From SHWC01 sp050173345 (GTDB lineage: Bacteria > Pseudomonadota > Alphaproteobacteria > UBA828), in contig JBFXKW010000001.1 in NCBI GenBank assembly GCA_050173345.1, positions 806,001-870,000 on the forward strand: DNA of 64,000 nt, read 5' to 3'. The first letter of the stretch is position 1; every line of letters starts with the position of its first letter. The notes beneath the pieces were generated by a model. It ran no database searches. It was not told where the DNA came from and was given only the letters and a program-made list of their open reading frames with translations. A program made the translations under genes and the position numbers. Positions 1 to 9,075 of the stretch are shown here, one piece after another.

Positions 1-392
1 GCGTCGAGCCGATCAACCAGAACGCGCTGCGCTACACCGGCCGGATCGCCTATGACGAGGACTATCGGGGCCTCGCCTGCGACAACCAGGAAGGCGCGCG
101 CATCGCCAAGGCGATGAACGGCAAGCCGATCCTGATGATGCGCCATCACGGCGTCATCGTCTGCGGCAAGACCGTCGCGGCCGCCTATGACGATCTCTAC
201 TATCTGGAGCGCACCTGCATGACCCAGGTGCTCGCCATGAGCACCGGCCGCCCGCTCAAGCCGATCGCGCCCGACATGGCGTCGCACGCCGCGCGGCAGA
301 TCACCGGCCAGGATGCCATGGACGCCACGGGCGTCCATTTCGCCGCGCTCAAGCGCGTCCTCGACCGCGAGCAGCCCGACTACAAGAGCTAG
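1..392 (+). CDS. Class II aldolase/adducin family protein (C-terminal part)
   Basis: The gene enters from the left edge; the frame is open from base 3 to the TAG at 390-392, giving about 129 residues. The segment with two adjacent histidines (MRHHGVIVCGKT) matches the second metal-binding histidine region of class II aldolases such as fuculose- and ribulose-phosphate aldolases. It is followed by the usual helical tail (YDDLYYLERTCMTQVLA). These enzymes are cytoplasmic, zinc-dependent, and cleave or epimerise sugar phosphates or related hydroxy acids. The N-terminal zinc site and catalytic acid lie outside the window, so the substrate cannot be inferred. Many annotated members of this branch are simply called class II aldolase/adducin. 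Confidence 0.85.
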   Translation, partial: VEPINQNALRYTGRIAYDEDYRGLACDNQEGARIAKAMNGKPILMMRHHGVIVCGKTVAAAYDDLYYLERTCMTQVLAMSTGRPLKPIAPDMASHAARQITGQDAMDATGVHFAALKRVLDREQPDYKS

Positions 393-495
393 GCCGCGCC
401 CCGGCCCAGCCGGTCGCCCCCTGCCGATCAATCCTTGTGCGGGCGGGCAAGCTCGCCCTTAATGGGCCGGCTTTCGCAACCGGAGAGGGCCCCCA

Positions 496-2967
496 ATGGC
501 TGAAAAAATCGCCGCCCTGCCGCTGCCGGCGCCGGTGCCGGTCGAGCAGCTCTATCGGCGTGCCGACCCGAAGGCGTTTCCTTTCAAGACCACCGCCGAG
601 CTCGAGGGCGAGATCGGCGTGCTCGGCCAGGAGCGCGCGGTCGGCGCCATCCGCTTCGCGGCCGGCATGCGCTCGCTCGGCTACAACGTGTTCGTGCTCG
701 GCCCCTACGGCATCGGCAAGCATACGGTGGTGCGGCGCGTCCTGCGCGAACTCGCCGCCGGCGAGGCGGTGCCGTCGGACTGGTGCTATGTCCACAATTT
801 CGAGACGCCCCACAAGCCCAAGGCGCTCAAGCTGCCGGCCGGCGTCGGCAACCAGCTCAAGGAGGCGATGCAGAAGCTGATCGAGCAGCTTCGCGCGGCG
901 GTGCCCGCGGTGTTCGAGAGCGAGGAATATCGCTCCCGCCGCGAAGCCATCGAGAACACCGTCAAGAAGCGGCAGGAGGAACTGTTCGGCGCCGTCCAGG
1001 AGAAGGCGCGCGCGGAGAGCGTGGCGATCGTCCAGACCCCGGCCGGCTTCGGCTTCGCACCGATGCGGGACGGCGAGATCATGCCGCCCGAAGAGTTCAA
1101 CAAGCTGCCCGAAGAGGAGCGCAAGGCCTTCCAGGAGAAGATCGCCGAAATCCAGTCGGACTTCGCGACCGCCATGCAGCAGATCCCGCTCGTCGCGCGC
1201 CAGGCCTATGACGCGCTGACCGAGCTCGACCGCCAGGTGACGCAGGCCGCCGTCAAGGTCCTGGTCAGCGACGTGCGCAAGCGGTTCGCCTCGATCCCGC
1301 AGGTGCTCGATTATCTGACCACGATCGAAGCCGACGTCGTGCGCAACGCGCACCTGTTCCGCGTGCCGCCGCACGCCATGCAGCAGCAGGAGCAGCAGGA
1401 AGGCGCGATGCGGGGCCTGGCGCTGCCGACCTACGCGCTGGAAGACCCGCCGCAGTTCCGCCGCTACAAGGTCAACGTGCTGGTCGATCGCGAAGGCCAG
1501 GAAGGCTCGCCCGTCATCTATGCCGACCCGCCGAACTTCCAGCGCCTGTTCGGCCGCATCGAGCATGTCGTCGAGATGGGCAACCTCCTGACCGACTTCG
1601 CCATGATCAAGCCCGGCGCGCTGCACCGGGCGAATGGCGGCTATCTGATCATCGATGCCCGCAAGGCCCTGCTCGAGCCCTATGTCTGGGACGCGCTCAA
1701 GCACGCGCTGCGCTCGCGTGAAATCCGCATCGAAGCGCCGATGCAGTCCTTCGGTCCCTTGACCACGCAGACGCTCAGCCCCGAGCCCATCCCGCTCGAC
1801 GTCAAGGTCGCCATCATCGGCGAGCCGATGATCTACTACCTGCTCGACCAGCACGACCCGGACTTCCCGGAGCTGTTCCGCGTCACCGCGGATTTCGACG
1901 GCGACATGGAGCGCACGCCGGAGAACACCGTGCTGTTCGCAGCGTTGCTCGGCTCCCTCGCACACAAGGAGGGCCTGCTGCCGCTCACCAACGAGGCGGT
2001 GGCGCGCCTCATCGAGCACAGCTCGCGGCTCGTCCAGGATGCGCAGAGGTTGTCCTGGCAGGTGCGGCGGATCGGCGACATCGTGCGTGAGGCGAGCTAT
2101 TTCGCCACCAAGGCGGGACGCAGCATCATCGAGCGCGCCGACATCGAGACCGCGATCGACGCCGCGATCAAGCGGATCAGCCGCATCCGCGAACGCATGC
2201 AGGAGCAGATCATCCGTGAGACCATCCTGATCGACACCGACGGCGAGGCGGTCGGCCAGATCAACGGCCTCTCGGTGCTCGAGCTCGGCCGCTTCGTGTT
2301 CGGCAAGCCGAGCCGGATCAGCGCGCGCGTGCGGCTCGGTACCGGCAAGTTCATCGACATCGAGCGCGAGGTCGCGCTCGGCGGCCCGCTGCATTCGAAG
2401 GGCATGCTGATCCTGGCCGGCTTCCTCGGCGGCCGCTACGCGCCGGACGAGCCGCTCTCGCTCTCCGCGAGCCTCGTCTTCGAGCAATCCTATGGCGGCG
2501 TCGACGGCGACAGCGCCTCGTCCGCCGAGCTCTACTGCCTGCTTTCCGCGCTCGCCGAGGCGCCGATCAGGCAGGGCCTCGCGGTGACCGGCTCGGTCAA
2601 CCAGTTCGGCGAGGTACAGGCGATCGGCGGCGTCAACCAGAAGATCGAGGGCTTCTTCGACATCTGCAGCAAGCGCGGCCTGACCGGACGCCAGGGCGTG
2701 CTGATCCCCCGCGCCAACGTCGAGCACCTGATGCTGCGCCAGGACGTGGTCGAGGCGTGCGAGGCCGGCAAGTTCGCGGTCTACCCGGTCTCGACCATCG
2801 ATCAGGGCATCGAGCTCTTGACCGGCGTTCCGGCCGGCGTGCGCGACGAGAGCGGCAAATACCCGCCCGATTCGATCAACGGCCGGGTCGAGCAGCGCCT
2901 GATTGCGTTCGCCGAGATGAGGCGCCGCTTCGGCCGTTCGGAAGAAGGCGGCGAGAAGCGGGAGTAA
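496..2967 (+). CDS. Lon-family ATP-dependent serine protease
   Basis: An 823-residue AAA+ protease of the stand-alone Lon-like (LonB/LonC) type, with no N-terminal LAN substrate domain like that of classical LonA. The Walker A motif is at residues 69-76 (GPYGIGKH), followed by a long helical insertion (about 110-280) rich in Glu, Gln and Lys. The C-terminal Lon protease domain carries the nucleophile Ser673 in DGDSAS and the dyad Lys716 in GGVNQKIEG, 43 residues apart as in Lon. It should degrade misfolded or regulatory proteins in the cytosol using ATP. The start is supported by GGAGAGGG just upstream of the ATG. It is monocistronic and faces the convergent glycosylase gene 18 bases away. 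Confidence 0.93.
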   Translation: MAEKIAALPLPAPVPVEQLYRRADPKAFPFKTTAELEGEIGVLGQERAVGAIRFAAGMRSLGYNVFVLGPYGIGKHTVVRRVLRELAAGEAVPSDWCYVHNFETPHKPKALKLPAGVGNQLKEAMQKLIEQLRAAVPAVFESEEYRSRREAIENTVKKRQEELFGAVQEKARAESVAIVQTPAGFGFAPMRDGEIMPPEEFNKLPEEERKAFQEKIAEIQSDFATAMQQIPLVARQAYDALTELDRQVTQAAVKVLVSDVRKRFASIPQVLDYLTTIEADVVRNAHLFRVPPHAMQQQEQQEGAMRGLALPTYALEDPPQFRRYKVNVLVDREGQEGSPVIYADPPNFQRLFGRIEHVVEMGNLLTDFAMIKPGALHRANGGYLIIDARKALLEPYVWDALKHALRSREIRIEAPMQSFGPLTTQTLSPEPIPLDVKVAIIGEPMIYYLLDQHDPDFPELFRVTADFDGDMERTPENTVLFAALLGSLAHKEGLLPLTNEAVARLIEHSSRLVQDAQRLSWQVRRIGDIVREASYFATKAGRSIIERADIETAIDAAIKRISRIRERMQEQIIRETILIDTDGEAVGQINGLSVLELGRFVFGKPSRISARVRLGTGKFIDIEREVALGGPLHSKGMLILAGFLGGRYAPDEPLSLSASLVFEQSYGGVDGDSASSAELYCLLSALAEAPIRQGLAVTGSVNQFGEVQAIGGVNQKIEGFFDICSKRGLTGRQGVLIPRANVEHLMLRQDVVEACEAGKFAVYPVSTIDQGIELLTGVPAGVRDESGKYPPDSINGRVEQRLIAFAEMRRRFGRSEEGGEKRE

Positions 2968-2985
2968 AGCCTCGGCCGCGCCCGT

Positions 2986-3630
2986 TCAATAATCCACGGC
3001 GATCGGATCGAGGCTGCGCCAGAGATACCAGGTCGCCACCGTGCGCCAGGGCCGCCACGGCGCGGCGATGCCGTGGATCTCTTCGAGCGAGAGCTGACGC
3101 CCGTCGGCATAGCGCTCGCCGATGGCGCGCCTGAGGCCGAGATCGCCGACCGGCAGCACGTCGGGCCGCTGCATGTGGAAGATCAGGAACATCTCGGCGG
3201 TCCAGCGCCCGACGCCCTTGAGCGCGACCAGTTCCTCGATCACCGCCTCGTCATCGAGCCGGCGCAGCCGCGTGCCGTCGAGCCGGCCGGCCATCGCCGC
3301 CTCGGCGATATGCACGAGATAGCCCGCCTTCTGCCGGGTGATGCCGCGCTCGCGCAGGCCCGCCTCGCCGACCGCGACGACGCGCTCCGGCGAGACCGTG
3401 CCGCACAGGTCGGCGAGGCGCGCCCAGATGCTGTCCGCCGCCTTGACCGAGATCTGCTGGCCGATGATCGCGCGCGCCATCATGGTGAAGGCATCGCTGC
3501 GCCGGCGCAGACCCTCGCTCCGGCTCTGCGCGATCACGGCGGCGAGCACCGGGTCGGCATCGCTGAGCGCGGCGACGGCGCGGCGCCAATAACGCGGCTT
3601 TGCACCGGTCGGGATGCTTGAGTCGGCCAT
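2986..3630 (-). CDS. alkA: DNA-3-methyladenine glycosylase II (HhH-GPD family)
   Basis: A 214-residue base-excision repair glycosylase, about the size of the short bacterial AlkA-type enzymes without the N-terminal TBP-like domain. The helix-hairpin-helix is at residues 136-147 (ALKGVGRWTAEM), and the catalytic aspartate of the HhH-GPD superfamily is Asp163 in PVGDLG. The typical IIGQQISVKAA helix is at 55-65. No Cys4 Fe-S cluster is present, which excludes the MutY/Nth branch. It removes alkylated purines to leave abasic sites. It lies just downstream of the response regulator gene on the same strand (60-base gap) but no functional link is evident. The symbol reflects family, not proven orthology. 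Confidence 0.88.
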   Translation of the reverse strand: MADSSIPTGAKPRYWRRAVAALSDADPVLAAVIAQSRSEGLRRRSDAFTMMARAIIGQQISVKAADSIWARLADLCGTVSPERVVAVGEAGLRERGITRQKAGYLVHIAEAAMAGRLDGTRLRRLDDEAVIEELVALKGVGRWTAEMFLIFHMQRPDVLPVGDLGLRRAIGERYADGRQLSLEEIHGIAAPWRPWRTVATWYLWRSLDPIAVDY

Positions 3631-3690
3631 GCCCGGCAGTCTAGAGCACGATTCGATCGGGTTGAACCTGCCTGATCGGCAAACCGCGCT

Positions 3691-4080
3691 TTAGCCGCCG
3701 ACGACCTGCAAAAGCCGCTCCTGCAGCTCCTGAAGGCGGAACGGCTTGGCCAGCATGGTCGCGCCGAGCCGGCGCATCTCCTTGCCGTCGATCGCCGCAT
3801 CGCCATAGCCGGAGACGAACAGCACCTTGAGATCGGCGCGAAACTCGAGCGCCCGCCTCGCCAGCTCGGCGCCGTTGAGGCCGCCCGGCAGCATGACATC
3901 GGTCAGCAGCAGGCGGATGTCGGCCCGCTCCTGGAGCTTCGCGAGCGCGCTGACGCCATCCTCGGCCTCGATGGTCGCGTAGCCGAAGAGGTTGAGGGCA
4001 CGCACCACGAACTCGCGCACCTCCGGATTGTCCTCGACGAGCAGGACGAGGTTCGAGCGTATGGCGGAAATATCGTTCAT
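3691..4080 (-). CDS. Single-domain response regulator (CheY-like receiver)
   Basis: A 129-residue receiver domain with no output domain. The acidic pocket is present (Glu16/Asp17 in VEDNPE), the phosphoacceptor is Asp61 in LLTDVMLP, and the conserved lysine is Lys112 in AKPFR. The start lies 12 bases after the stop of the histidine kinase on the same strand, so the two form a two-component operon. The pair looks like a hybrid kinase split into separate kinase and receiver genes. Without a DNA-binding domain the regulator must act by protein contact or as a phosphorelay intermediate. Confidence 0.93.
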   Translation of the reverse strand: MNDISAIRSNLVLLVEDNPEVREFVVRALNLFGYATIEAEDGVSALAKLQERADIRLLLTDVMLPGGLNGAELARRALEFRADLKVLFVSGYGDAAIDGKEMRRLGATMLAKPFRLQELQERLLQVVGG

Positions 4081-4092
4081 CGCGCGATGCTC

Positions 4093-5280
4093 TCAGGCGA
4101 CCGCGGCCTGGACCGAGACGTCGGCAGGCAGATAGAGCCGGACCGCCGTGCCGCAGCCGGGCGTGCTCTCGATATGAACCCGCCCGCCCGACTGTTTGGC
4201 GAAGCCGTGCACCATGCTGAGGCCGAGGCCGGTTCCCTTGCCGACATCCTTGGTCGTGAAGAACGGCTCGAAGACGCGGCTGAGAATTTCGGGCGTCATG
4301 CCGGCGCCGGTGTCGGAGACCCTGACGACCACGAACTCGCCATGCCCCAGATCGTCGACCAGGTTGCTGCCGTCGACATAGCACGGCTCCGTGGCGATCT
4401 CGATGACGCCCCCCTCGCCCATCGCGTCCCGCGCATTGACCGCGAGATTCACCAGCGCCGCCTTCAACTGGCCGGGATCGATCATGGCGGGCAAAAGGGA
4501 CGGCGCCAGCCTCGTCCGCACCGCGACATTGTCGCCGAGCACGGGCGCTAGCGTCGTCACGACGTCGTCGATCAACCGATTGACGTCGGTGCGCTGCGGT
4601 AAAAGCATCTGCCGGCGCGAGAAGGCGAGCAGGTGGCTGATCAGCACGCTCGCCCTCTCGGTCGCGCGGAGCGCGCGGTTGAGGTGGAGCTGCGCTGCCG
4701 CATCGCGGTCGAGCTTGAGGCCGAGCAATTCGAGATTGCCCATGATCACGCCGAGCAGGTTGTTGAGGTCGTGGGCGACGCCGCCGGCGAGCCGCCCCAC
4801 CGATTCGATCTGCTGCGCCTGCTGAAGCCGGGCCTCGGTCGAGCGCCGCTCGGTGACGTCGTCCGCGACGAGGATCACATGGCCCGGCCCGCCCGCCGGC
4901 GGCCGGGTCATCGACAGCTTGAGGTGCACATATTTTTCGTCGCCCCCGGCGCCCCGATGGGCGCGCTCCAGGCTGAGCACTTCCCGCTCGCCCGACAGCA
5001 GCGGCGCGATGAAGCCTGCGAAGTCCGAAACCTCCGGCAGAAGGACGCGGAAATCGCTTTCCTTCAGCGCGGCGAGAGCGCGTCCAAGCAGCTGGCACAG
5101 CGGCGGGCTGGCGCACAGCCAGCGGCCGTCCGCCGTGAGATGGCCGATGCCGATCCCGGCGCGATCGAAGGTCGCGCGAAGGAGCTGCTCGGGGCCGTGC
5201 TCGCGATCGTGCGGCCATCCGAAGCCCAGCAGGCGGATCGCGGCGCGGGCGGCCGCGATGACGGAACCGAATACCGGCAT
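4093..5280 (-). CDS. PAS-domain sensor histidine kinase
   Basis: A 395-residue kinase. A PAS-like sensor segment covers roughly residues 30-145 and ends with the usual VADDVTERR. The HisKA H-box has the phosphorylated His170 in GGVAHDLNN. The HATPase region holds the N box (VNLAVNARDAM), G1 (VSDTGAGM) and G2 (GTGLGLS). The first residues include a weakly hydrophobic stretch but no convincing paired membrane segments, so it is probably cytoplasmic. It is transcribed with the receiver gene downstream. The start has only a weak ribosome site, and a small frame ends nine bases before it. The input signal is unknown. Confidence 0.9.
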   Translation of the reverse strand: MPVFGSVIAAARAAIRLLGFGWPHDREHGPEQLLRATFDRAGIGIGHLTADGRWLCASPPLCQLLGRALAALKESDFRVLLPEVSDFAGFIAPLLSGEREVLSLERAHRGAGGDEKYVHLKLSMTRPPAGGPGHVILVADDVTERRSTEARLQQAQQIESVGRLAGGVAHDLNNLLGVIMGNLELLGLKLDRDAAAQLHLNRALRATERASVLISHLLAFSRRQMLLPQRTDVNRLIDDVVTTLAPVLGDNVAVRTRLAPSLLPAMIDPGQLKAALVNLAVNARDAMGEGGVIEIATEPCYVDGSNLVDDLGHGEFVVVRVSDTGAGMTPEILSRVFEPFFTTKDVGKGTGLGLSMVHGFAKQSGGRVHIESTPGCGTAVRLYLPADVSVQAAVA

Positions 5281-5289
5281 GATCGAGGC

Positions 5290-5568
5290 TCAGCTCAGCG
5301 CGATCGAATGGAGCCGCTGAGCCGCGCGGCGCTGGCGGGTTTCGATAGTCAGGCCGGTCGGCTCGGCCGGCTTGCCTGCGGCAAGCCACCGAGCCGACCC
5401 GACGCCGATCAGGAGCATCAAAGCGGCGGTGTACCGGACCCAGAAGAGCGTCGACCTCCCGTAACATTCCTTTACTGCAACCAAACTAATTTGATCAATG
5501 TTCAAATATAGAGGGTCAGAATCCTGCGCGCCCCGAGCATCGAAGCGTCGCATGCAGATAACAGGCAA
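5290..5568 (-). CDS. Small hypothetical protein, doubtful
   Basis: An open frame of 92 codons just upstream of the kinase, ending nine bases before its ATG. It has one plausible hydrophobic segment (about residues 48-66, TAALMLLIGVGSARWL) preceded by an unusual polar stretch (DPLYLNIDQISLVAV). The DNA at 5460-5520 is clearly more A/T-rich than its surroundings, so the same bases may instead be the promoter region of the kinase operon. If this frame is not a gene, the whole stretch 5281-5666 (386 bases) is non-coding and I see nothing else in it. I recognise no family. Confidence 0.25.
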   Translation of the reverse strand: MPVICMRRFDARGAQDSDPLYLNIDQISLVAVKECYGRSTLFWVRYTAALMLLIGVGSARWLAAGKPAEPTGLTIETRQRRAAQRLHSIALS

Positions 5569-5666
5569 ATCGCTAAGAAACCCTTAAGAAAACGGGGCGG
5601 CTCCCGGAAATTGCGGAATCAGCCGGCCGGCCCGAAGCTCCAGCCGCCCCCGAGGGCCGGCCCCGC

Positions 5667-6797
5667 TCAACGGTTGCGGCGGCGGCGCGGGTTGCGCGAC
5701 GAGCCGGCCCGCTTGCGCGTGGCCTGCGGCCGTTCCCGCTCGCGCTCCGGCGGCGGCTCCGGCTCGTCGATCACGTCGTCCGGGAGGCCCACGCCTTCGG
5801 GAACGGTCTCGCTTGGCGGCGGAAGCCTCTGCTGGTCGCGATGGCGCCGCTCGATCGCCTCGTACTCCGACAGCGCCTTCTTTTCCTCGCCCGGCTTGGT
5901 CTTGGGGCGGATATAGAGGAGCGACGCGGAGGCGATGAAGATCGACGAGTAGGTGCCGATGATCACGCCGATGAACATGGCGAAGGCGAAGCCGCGGATC
6001 ACCTCGCCGCCGAAGATCAGGAGCGCACCCAGCACGAGCAGCGAGGTCATGCCGGTCATGACCGTCCGAGCGAGCGTCTCGTTGACCGAGCGATCGATCA
6101 GCGCCGCAAGCGGCATGGTCTTGTATTTGCGCAAATTCTCGCGCACCCGATCGTACACCACCACGGTGTCGTTCATCGAATAGCCGATGATCAGAAGGAC
6201 CGCGGCGATGGTGGTCAGGCTGAACTCGAAGCCGATGATCGCATAGATGCCGAGCACAAGGATGACGTCGTGCAAAAGCCCGATGACGGAGCCGACGCCG
6301 AACGGCAGCTCGAAGCGCAGCCAGATGTAGACGAGCATCAGCGCGATGGAGACGACGACCGCGATGATGCCGTCTTGAATGAGTTCCCCGCCGACTTTCG
6401 GGCCGACCACCTCGACCCGACGAAACTCGACAGCATCGCCGTAAAGACCGCCCAGCGAATCACGGATCGCCTGGATGGCGACATTCTGCGCCGCCTCTCC
6501 GCCGGGCTGCTCCTGGGTGCGGATCAGAACGTCGTTCGGCGAACCGAATTCCTGAAGCGCGATCGGACCAAGACCAAGATCGCCGAGCCGGCCGCGCATC
6601 GCCTCGAGATCGGCGGTCTGCTCGGTCCGGACCTCGATGAGAATGCCGCCCGTGAAATCAACGCCGAAATTGAGCCCCTTCACCACCAAGACAGCAATGA
6701 ACCCGATACAGACCGCGATCGAGATCGAGATCAGGATCTTGTGGAAGCTCATGAACGGGATGTTGGTATTCTCGGGAACCAAGCGCAGGCGTAACAT
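5667..6797 (-). CDS. secF: Protein translocase subunit SecF
   Basis: A 376-residue inner-membrane subunit of the SecDF proton-driven export complex. The first membrane segment is at about 17-37, followed by the periplasmic domain starting GVDFTGGILIEVR. The C-terminal five-helix bundle contains the family motif GYSMNDTVVVYDRVREN. AGGAG lies ahead of the ATG, and the gene starts 12 bases after secD stops. It is the last gene of yajC-secD-secF. The C-terminal tail after the last helix is about 75 residues, Pro- and Glu-rich, and ends in an Arg-rich run. That tail is longer and more basic than the usual SecF end. Confidence 0.97.
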   Translation of the reverse strand: MLRLRLVPENTNIPFMSFHKILISISIAVCIGFIAVLVVKGLNFGVDFTGGILIEVRTEQTADLEAMRGRLGDLGLGPIALQEFGSPNDVLIRTQEQPGGEAAQNVAIQAIRDSLGGLYGDAVEFRRVEVVGPKVGGELIQDGIIAVVVSIALMLVYIWLRFELPFGVGSVIGLLHDVILVLGIYAIIGFEFSLTTIAAVLLIIGYSMNDTVVVYDRVRENLRKYKTMPLAALIDRSVNETLARTVMTGMTSLLVLGALLIFGGEVIRGFAFAMFIGVIIGTYSSIFIASASLLYIRPKTKPGEEKKALSEYEAIERRHRDQQRLPPPSETVPEGVGLPDDVIDEPEPPPERERERPQATRKRAGSSRNPRRRRNR

Positions 6798-6809
6798 GGC
6801 TCTTCGCTC

Positions 6810-8387
6810 CTAGAGCGGCAGCTGCTTGGGCCGGCGGGCGCGCAGCCACCAGACCAACAGATAGCGCGCCAACAACACCGCCGTGAACATGGTCGTGACA
6901 ACGCCGATGCCGATCGAGACCGCGAAGCCGCGCACGGGTCCGGTCCCCACCGCATAGAGCACGATAGCAGCGATCAATGTGGTCAGATTGGAATCAATGA
7001 TCGCCGAATAGGCGCGCCTGAAGCCCGCGTCCATCGCGGCGAACGGTGATTTGCCGAGCTTCATCTCTTCGCGCATTCGCTCGAAGACCAGAACGTTGGC
7101 ATCAACCGCCATGCCCAAGGTCAACACGATGCCGACGATGCCGGGCAAGGTAAGCGTGGCCTGGAACAGCGACATGACCGCAATCAACAGGACCAGGTTC
7201 ATGATCAGGGCGAGGTTGGCAACCAGCCCGAAGAACCCGTAATACAGCGTCACGAAGACGAAGATTGCCACCAAGCCAACCATCGCGGCGGTCTCGCCGG
7301 CGCGGATCGAATCCGCGCCGAGGTCAGGGCCGACCGTGCGCTCCTCGATCACCACCATCGGCGCCGGCAATGCACCGGCGCGGAGCAGCAGGGCGAGGTC
7401 GTTCGCCGTCGCCGTGGTGAAGCTCCCGCTGATCACGCCCGAGCCGCCGAGGATCGGTTCGCGGATGACCGGCGCGCTGATCACCTTGCCGTCGAGCACG
7501 ATGGCGAACGGCTTGCCGACGTTCTCCTTGGTGACGTCGCCGAAGCGGCGCGCGCCGAGCGCATCGAACCTGAAGCTGACGACCGGCTCGTTGTTCTGGA
7601 AGCTCGGCTGCGCGTCCACCAGGCTCTCGCCGCTCAGGATGGCGCGCTTGCGCAGGACGTACCAGTATTCCGGTATGCCATCCTCGTTGAGCTTGTCCGA
7701 GGGCACCAGCATGCTGGTCGGCGGCACGCCGTCGCGGCGGGCCTCCGCCGGCGTGATCGATTCGTCGAGCAGGTGGAAGGTGAGCTTCGCGGTCTGGCCG
7801 AGCAGCGCCTTGACGCGCTCGGGGTCGTCGATGCCGGGAAGCTGGATGAGCACGCGGTCCGAGCCCTGACGCTGGATGGTCGGCTCGCGCGTGCCGGTTT
7901 CGTCGATGCGCCGGCGGACGATCTCGATCGACTGGCCGACCGCGCCCTGCGTCAGCTCGTCGCGCGCCGCATCGCCGAGCGCCGCCTCGATGCGGCCGTC
8001 CGGCGTCGCGTTGACGACCAGCGCCCGGTCGATGTTCTTGATCAGATCGACCGCCTGCTGCAACGTGCCGGGATCGGTGACCTGGACCTGAACGACATGG
8101 CCGGCCGTCTTCAGGCCGGTATAGCCGATCCTCTCGCCGCGCAGCCTGGCCCGTACCTCGTCGACGATGCCGACGATGCGCTCGGTGAGCATCTGCTCGA
8201 CCTGCACCTCGAGCACGAGATGGGAGCCGCCCTGCAGGTCGAGCCCGAGATTGAGCTGCTCGCGCGGCAGCCAGCTCGGGTAGGACTGCATCGAGTCCCT
8301 GCTGAAGACGTTCGGCAGGGCGAACAGGATGCCGGCGACGCAGATCAGAACGACCAGCGCCACCTGCCAGGGCTTGATCTTCAACAT
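6810..8387 (-). CDS. secD: Protein translocase subunit SecD
   Basis: A 525-residue partner of SecF that uses the proton gradient to pull and release proteins on the periplasmic side of SecYEG. One N-terminal membrane helix (about 9-28) is followed by the SecD signature LGLDLQGGSHLVLEV. Then come the periplasmic P1 domain (including RRIDETGTREPTIQRQG) and the five-helix C-terminal half with AVDANVLVFERMREE. Length is normal for the family. It lies between yajC (39-base gap) and secF (12-base gap), the canonical order. Confidence 0.97.
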   Translation of the reverse strand: MLKIKPWQVALVVLICVAGILFALPNVFSRDSMQSYPSWLPREQLNLGLDLQGGSHLVLEVQVEQMLTERIVGIVDEVRARLRGERIGYTGLKTAGHVVQVQVTDPGTLQQAVDLIKNIDRALVVNATPDGRIEAALGDAARDELTQGAVGQSIEIVRRRIDETGTREPTIQRQGSDRVLIQLPGIDDPERVKALLGQTAKLTFHLLDESITPAEARRDGVPPTSMLVPSDKLNEDGIPEYWYVLRKRAILSGESLVDAQPSFQNNEPVVSFRFDALGARRFGDVTKENVGKPFAIVLDGKVISAPVIREPILGGSGVISGSFTTATANDLALLLRAGALPAPMVVIEERTVGPDLGADSIRAGETAAMVGLVAIFVFVTLYYGFFGLVANLALIMNLVLLIAVMSLFQATLTLPGIVGIVLTLGMAVDANVLVFERMREEMKLGKSPFAAMDAGFRRAYSAIIDSNLTTLIAAIVLYAVGTGPVRGFAVSIGIGVVTTMFTAVLLARYLLVWWLRARRPKQLPL

Positions 8388-8426
8388 CGGGTTTTAACGT
8401 CGGCTGCTGTGCGCCGTCGCCGGCCC

Positions 8427-8918
8427 CTACCTGTTGTCGGTCCGTTGGCCCGAGGAGCCGGGTTCGGTGCGCTCGGCCTCCTCTTCGCCGCCATCGGCCT
8501 CGTCGTCATCGTCGCCGCCAGTGGAGCGGGACGGTTCGGGCCGGCGCACGATCTCGGCGATCGCGCTGCGCATGAGCTTGATCCGCACGTTCGGCGCGAC
8601 CTCGACCAGGAGGTTGTCGTCGCGGTCGACCTTGATCACCCGGCCGATCATGCCGCCGGTGGTGACGATGTCGTCGCCGCGCTTCACGTTGCCGAGCATC
8701 TCGCGATGCGCCTTCTGCTTGCGCTGCTGCGGGCGGATCAACAGGAAGTAGAACACGACGAAGATCAGGATGAGCGGCAGGATCGACATCAGGATGTCGC
8801 CGCCGCCGCCTTCCGCTCCGCCTGCACCCGCGCCGGGCTGGCCCGTGCCGGGCGGCTGGCAAGCCGCGAGAAGTGGCAGGACCGCCAACGTGGCGCCGAG
8901 CATCAGCAGTCGCAGCAT
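8427..8918 (-). CDS. yajC: Preprotein translocase subunit YajC, with a lipobox
   Basis: A 163-residue YajC, the small accessory subunit of SecDF-YajC. The hallmark is the membrane helix followed by FYFLLIRPQQRKQKAH (residues 57-71), then the soluble domain (GDDIVTTGGMIGRVIKVD). I chose the start at 8918 because GAGGAG lies directly upstream; an in-frame ATG at 8939 has no such site. The first 20 residues form a signal peptide ending VLPLLAAC, a convincing lipobox, then a Gly/Ala/Pro linker. Most YajC proteins known to me begin with a short Ala-rich segment instead. The C-terminal 35 residues are strongly acidic. First gene of yajC-secD-secF. Confidence 0.93.
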   Translation of the reverse strand: MLRLLMLGATLAVLPLLAACQPPGTGQPGAGAGGAEGGGGDILMSILPLILIFVVFYFLLIRPQQRKQKAHREMLGNVKRGDDIVTTGGMIGRVIKVDRDDNLLVEVAPNVRIKLMRSAIAEIVRRPEPSRSTGGDDDDEADGGEEEAERTEPGSSGQRTDNR

Positions 8919-9075
8919 CAGGTTCTCCTCGATCCTCATTTGTTCCCGGTCGGGAAATCGCACGGCAACATAGGCGTAAACCCGACGAGGGGCAAACGAT
9001 AATCCGTGCTTGGATTTGCGCGAATTGCCTCTTGTGTTAGGGTCCGCGCCCCATCGACCGGCCGCCCGCAACGCC

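Noticed and set aside
349..2727. Long open frame opposite the Lon gene
   Set aside because: High G+C produces long open antisense frames; its composition (Arg/Asp/Ala runs) fits no family, and the Lon frame is clearly real.
3641..5467. 608-codon frame overlapping the histidine kinase and receiver in another phase
   Set aside because: Arg/Ala/Gly-rich artefact; the kinase and receiver frames carry all conserved motifs.
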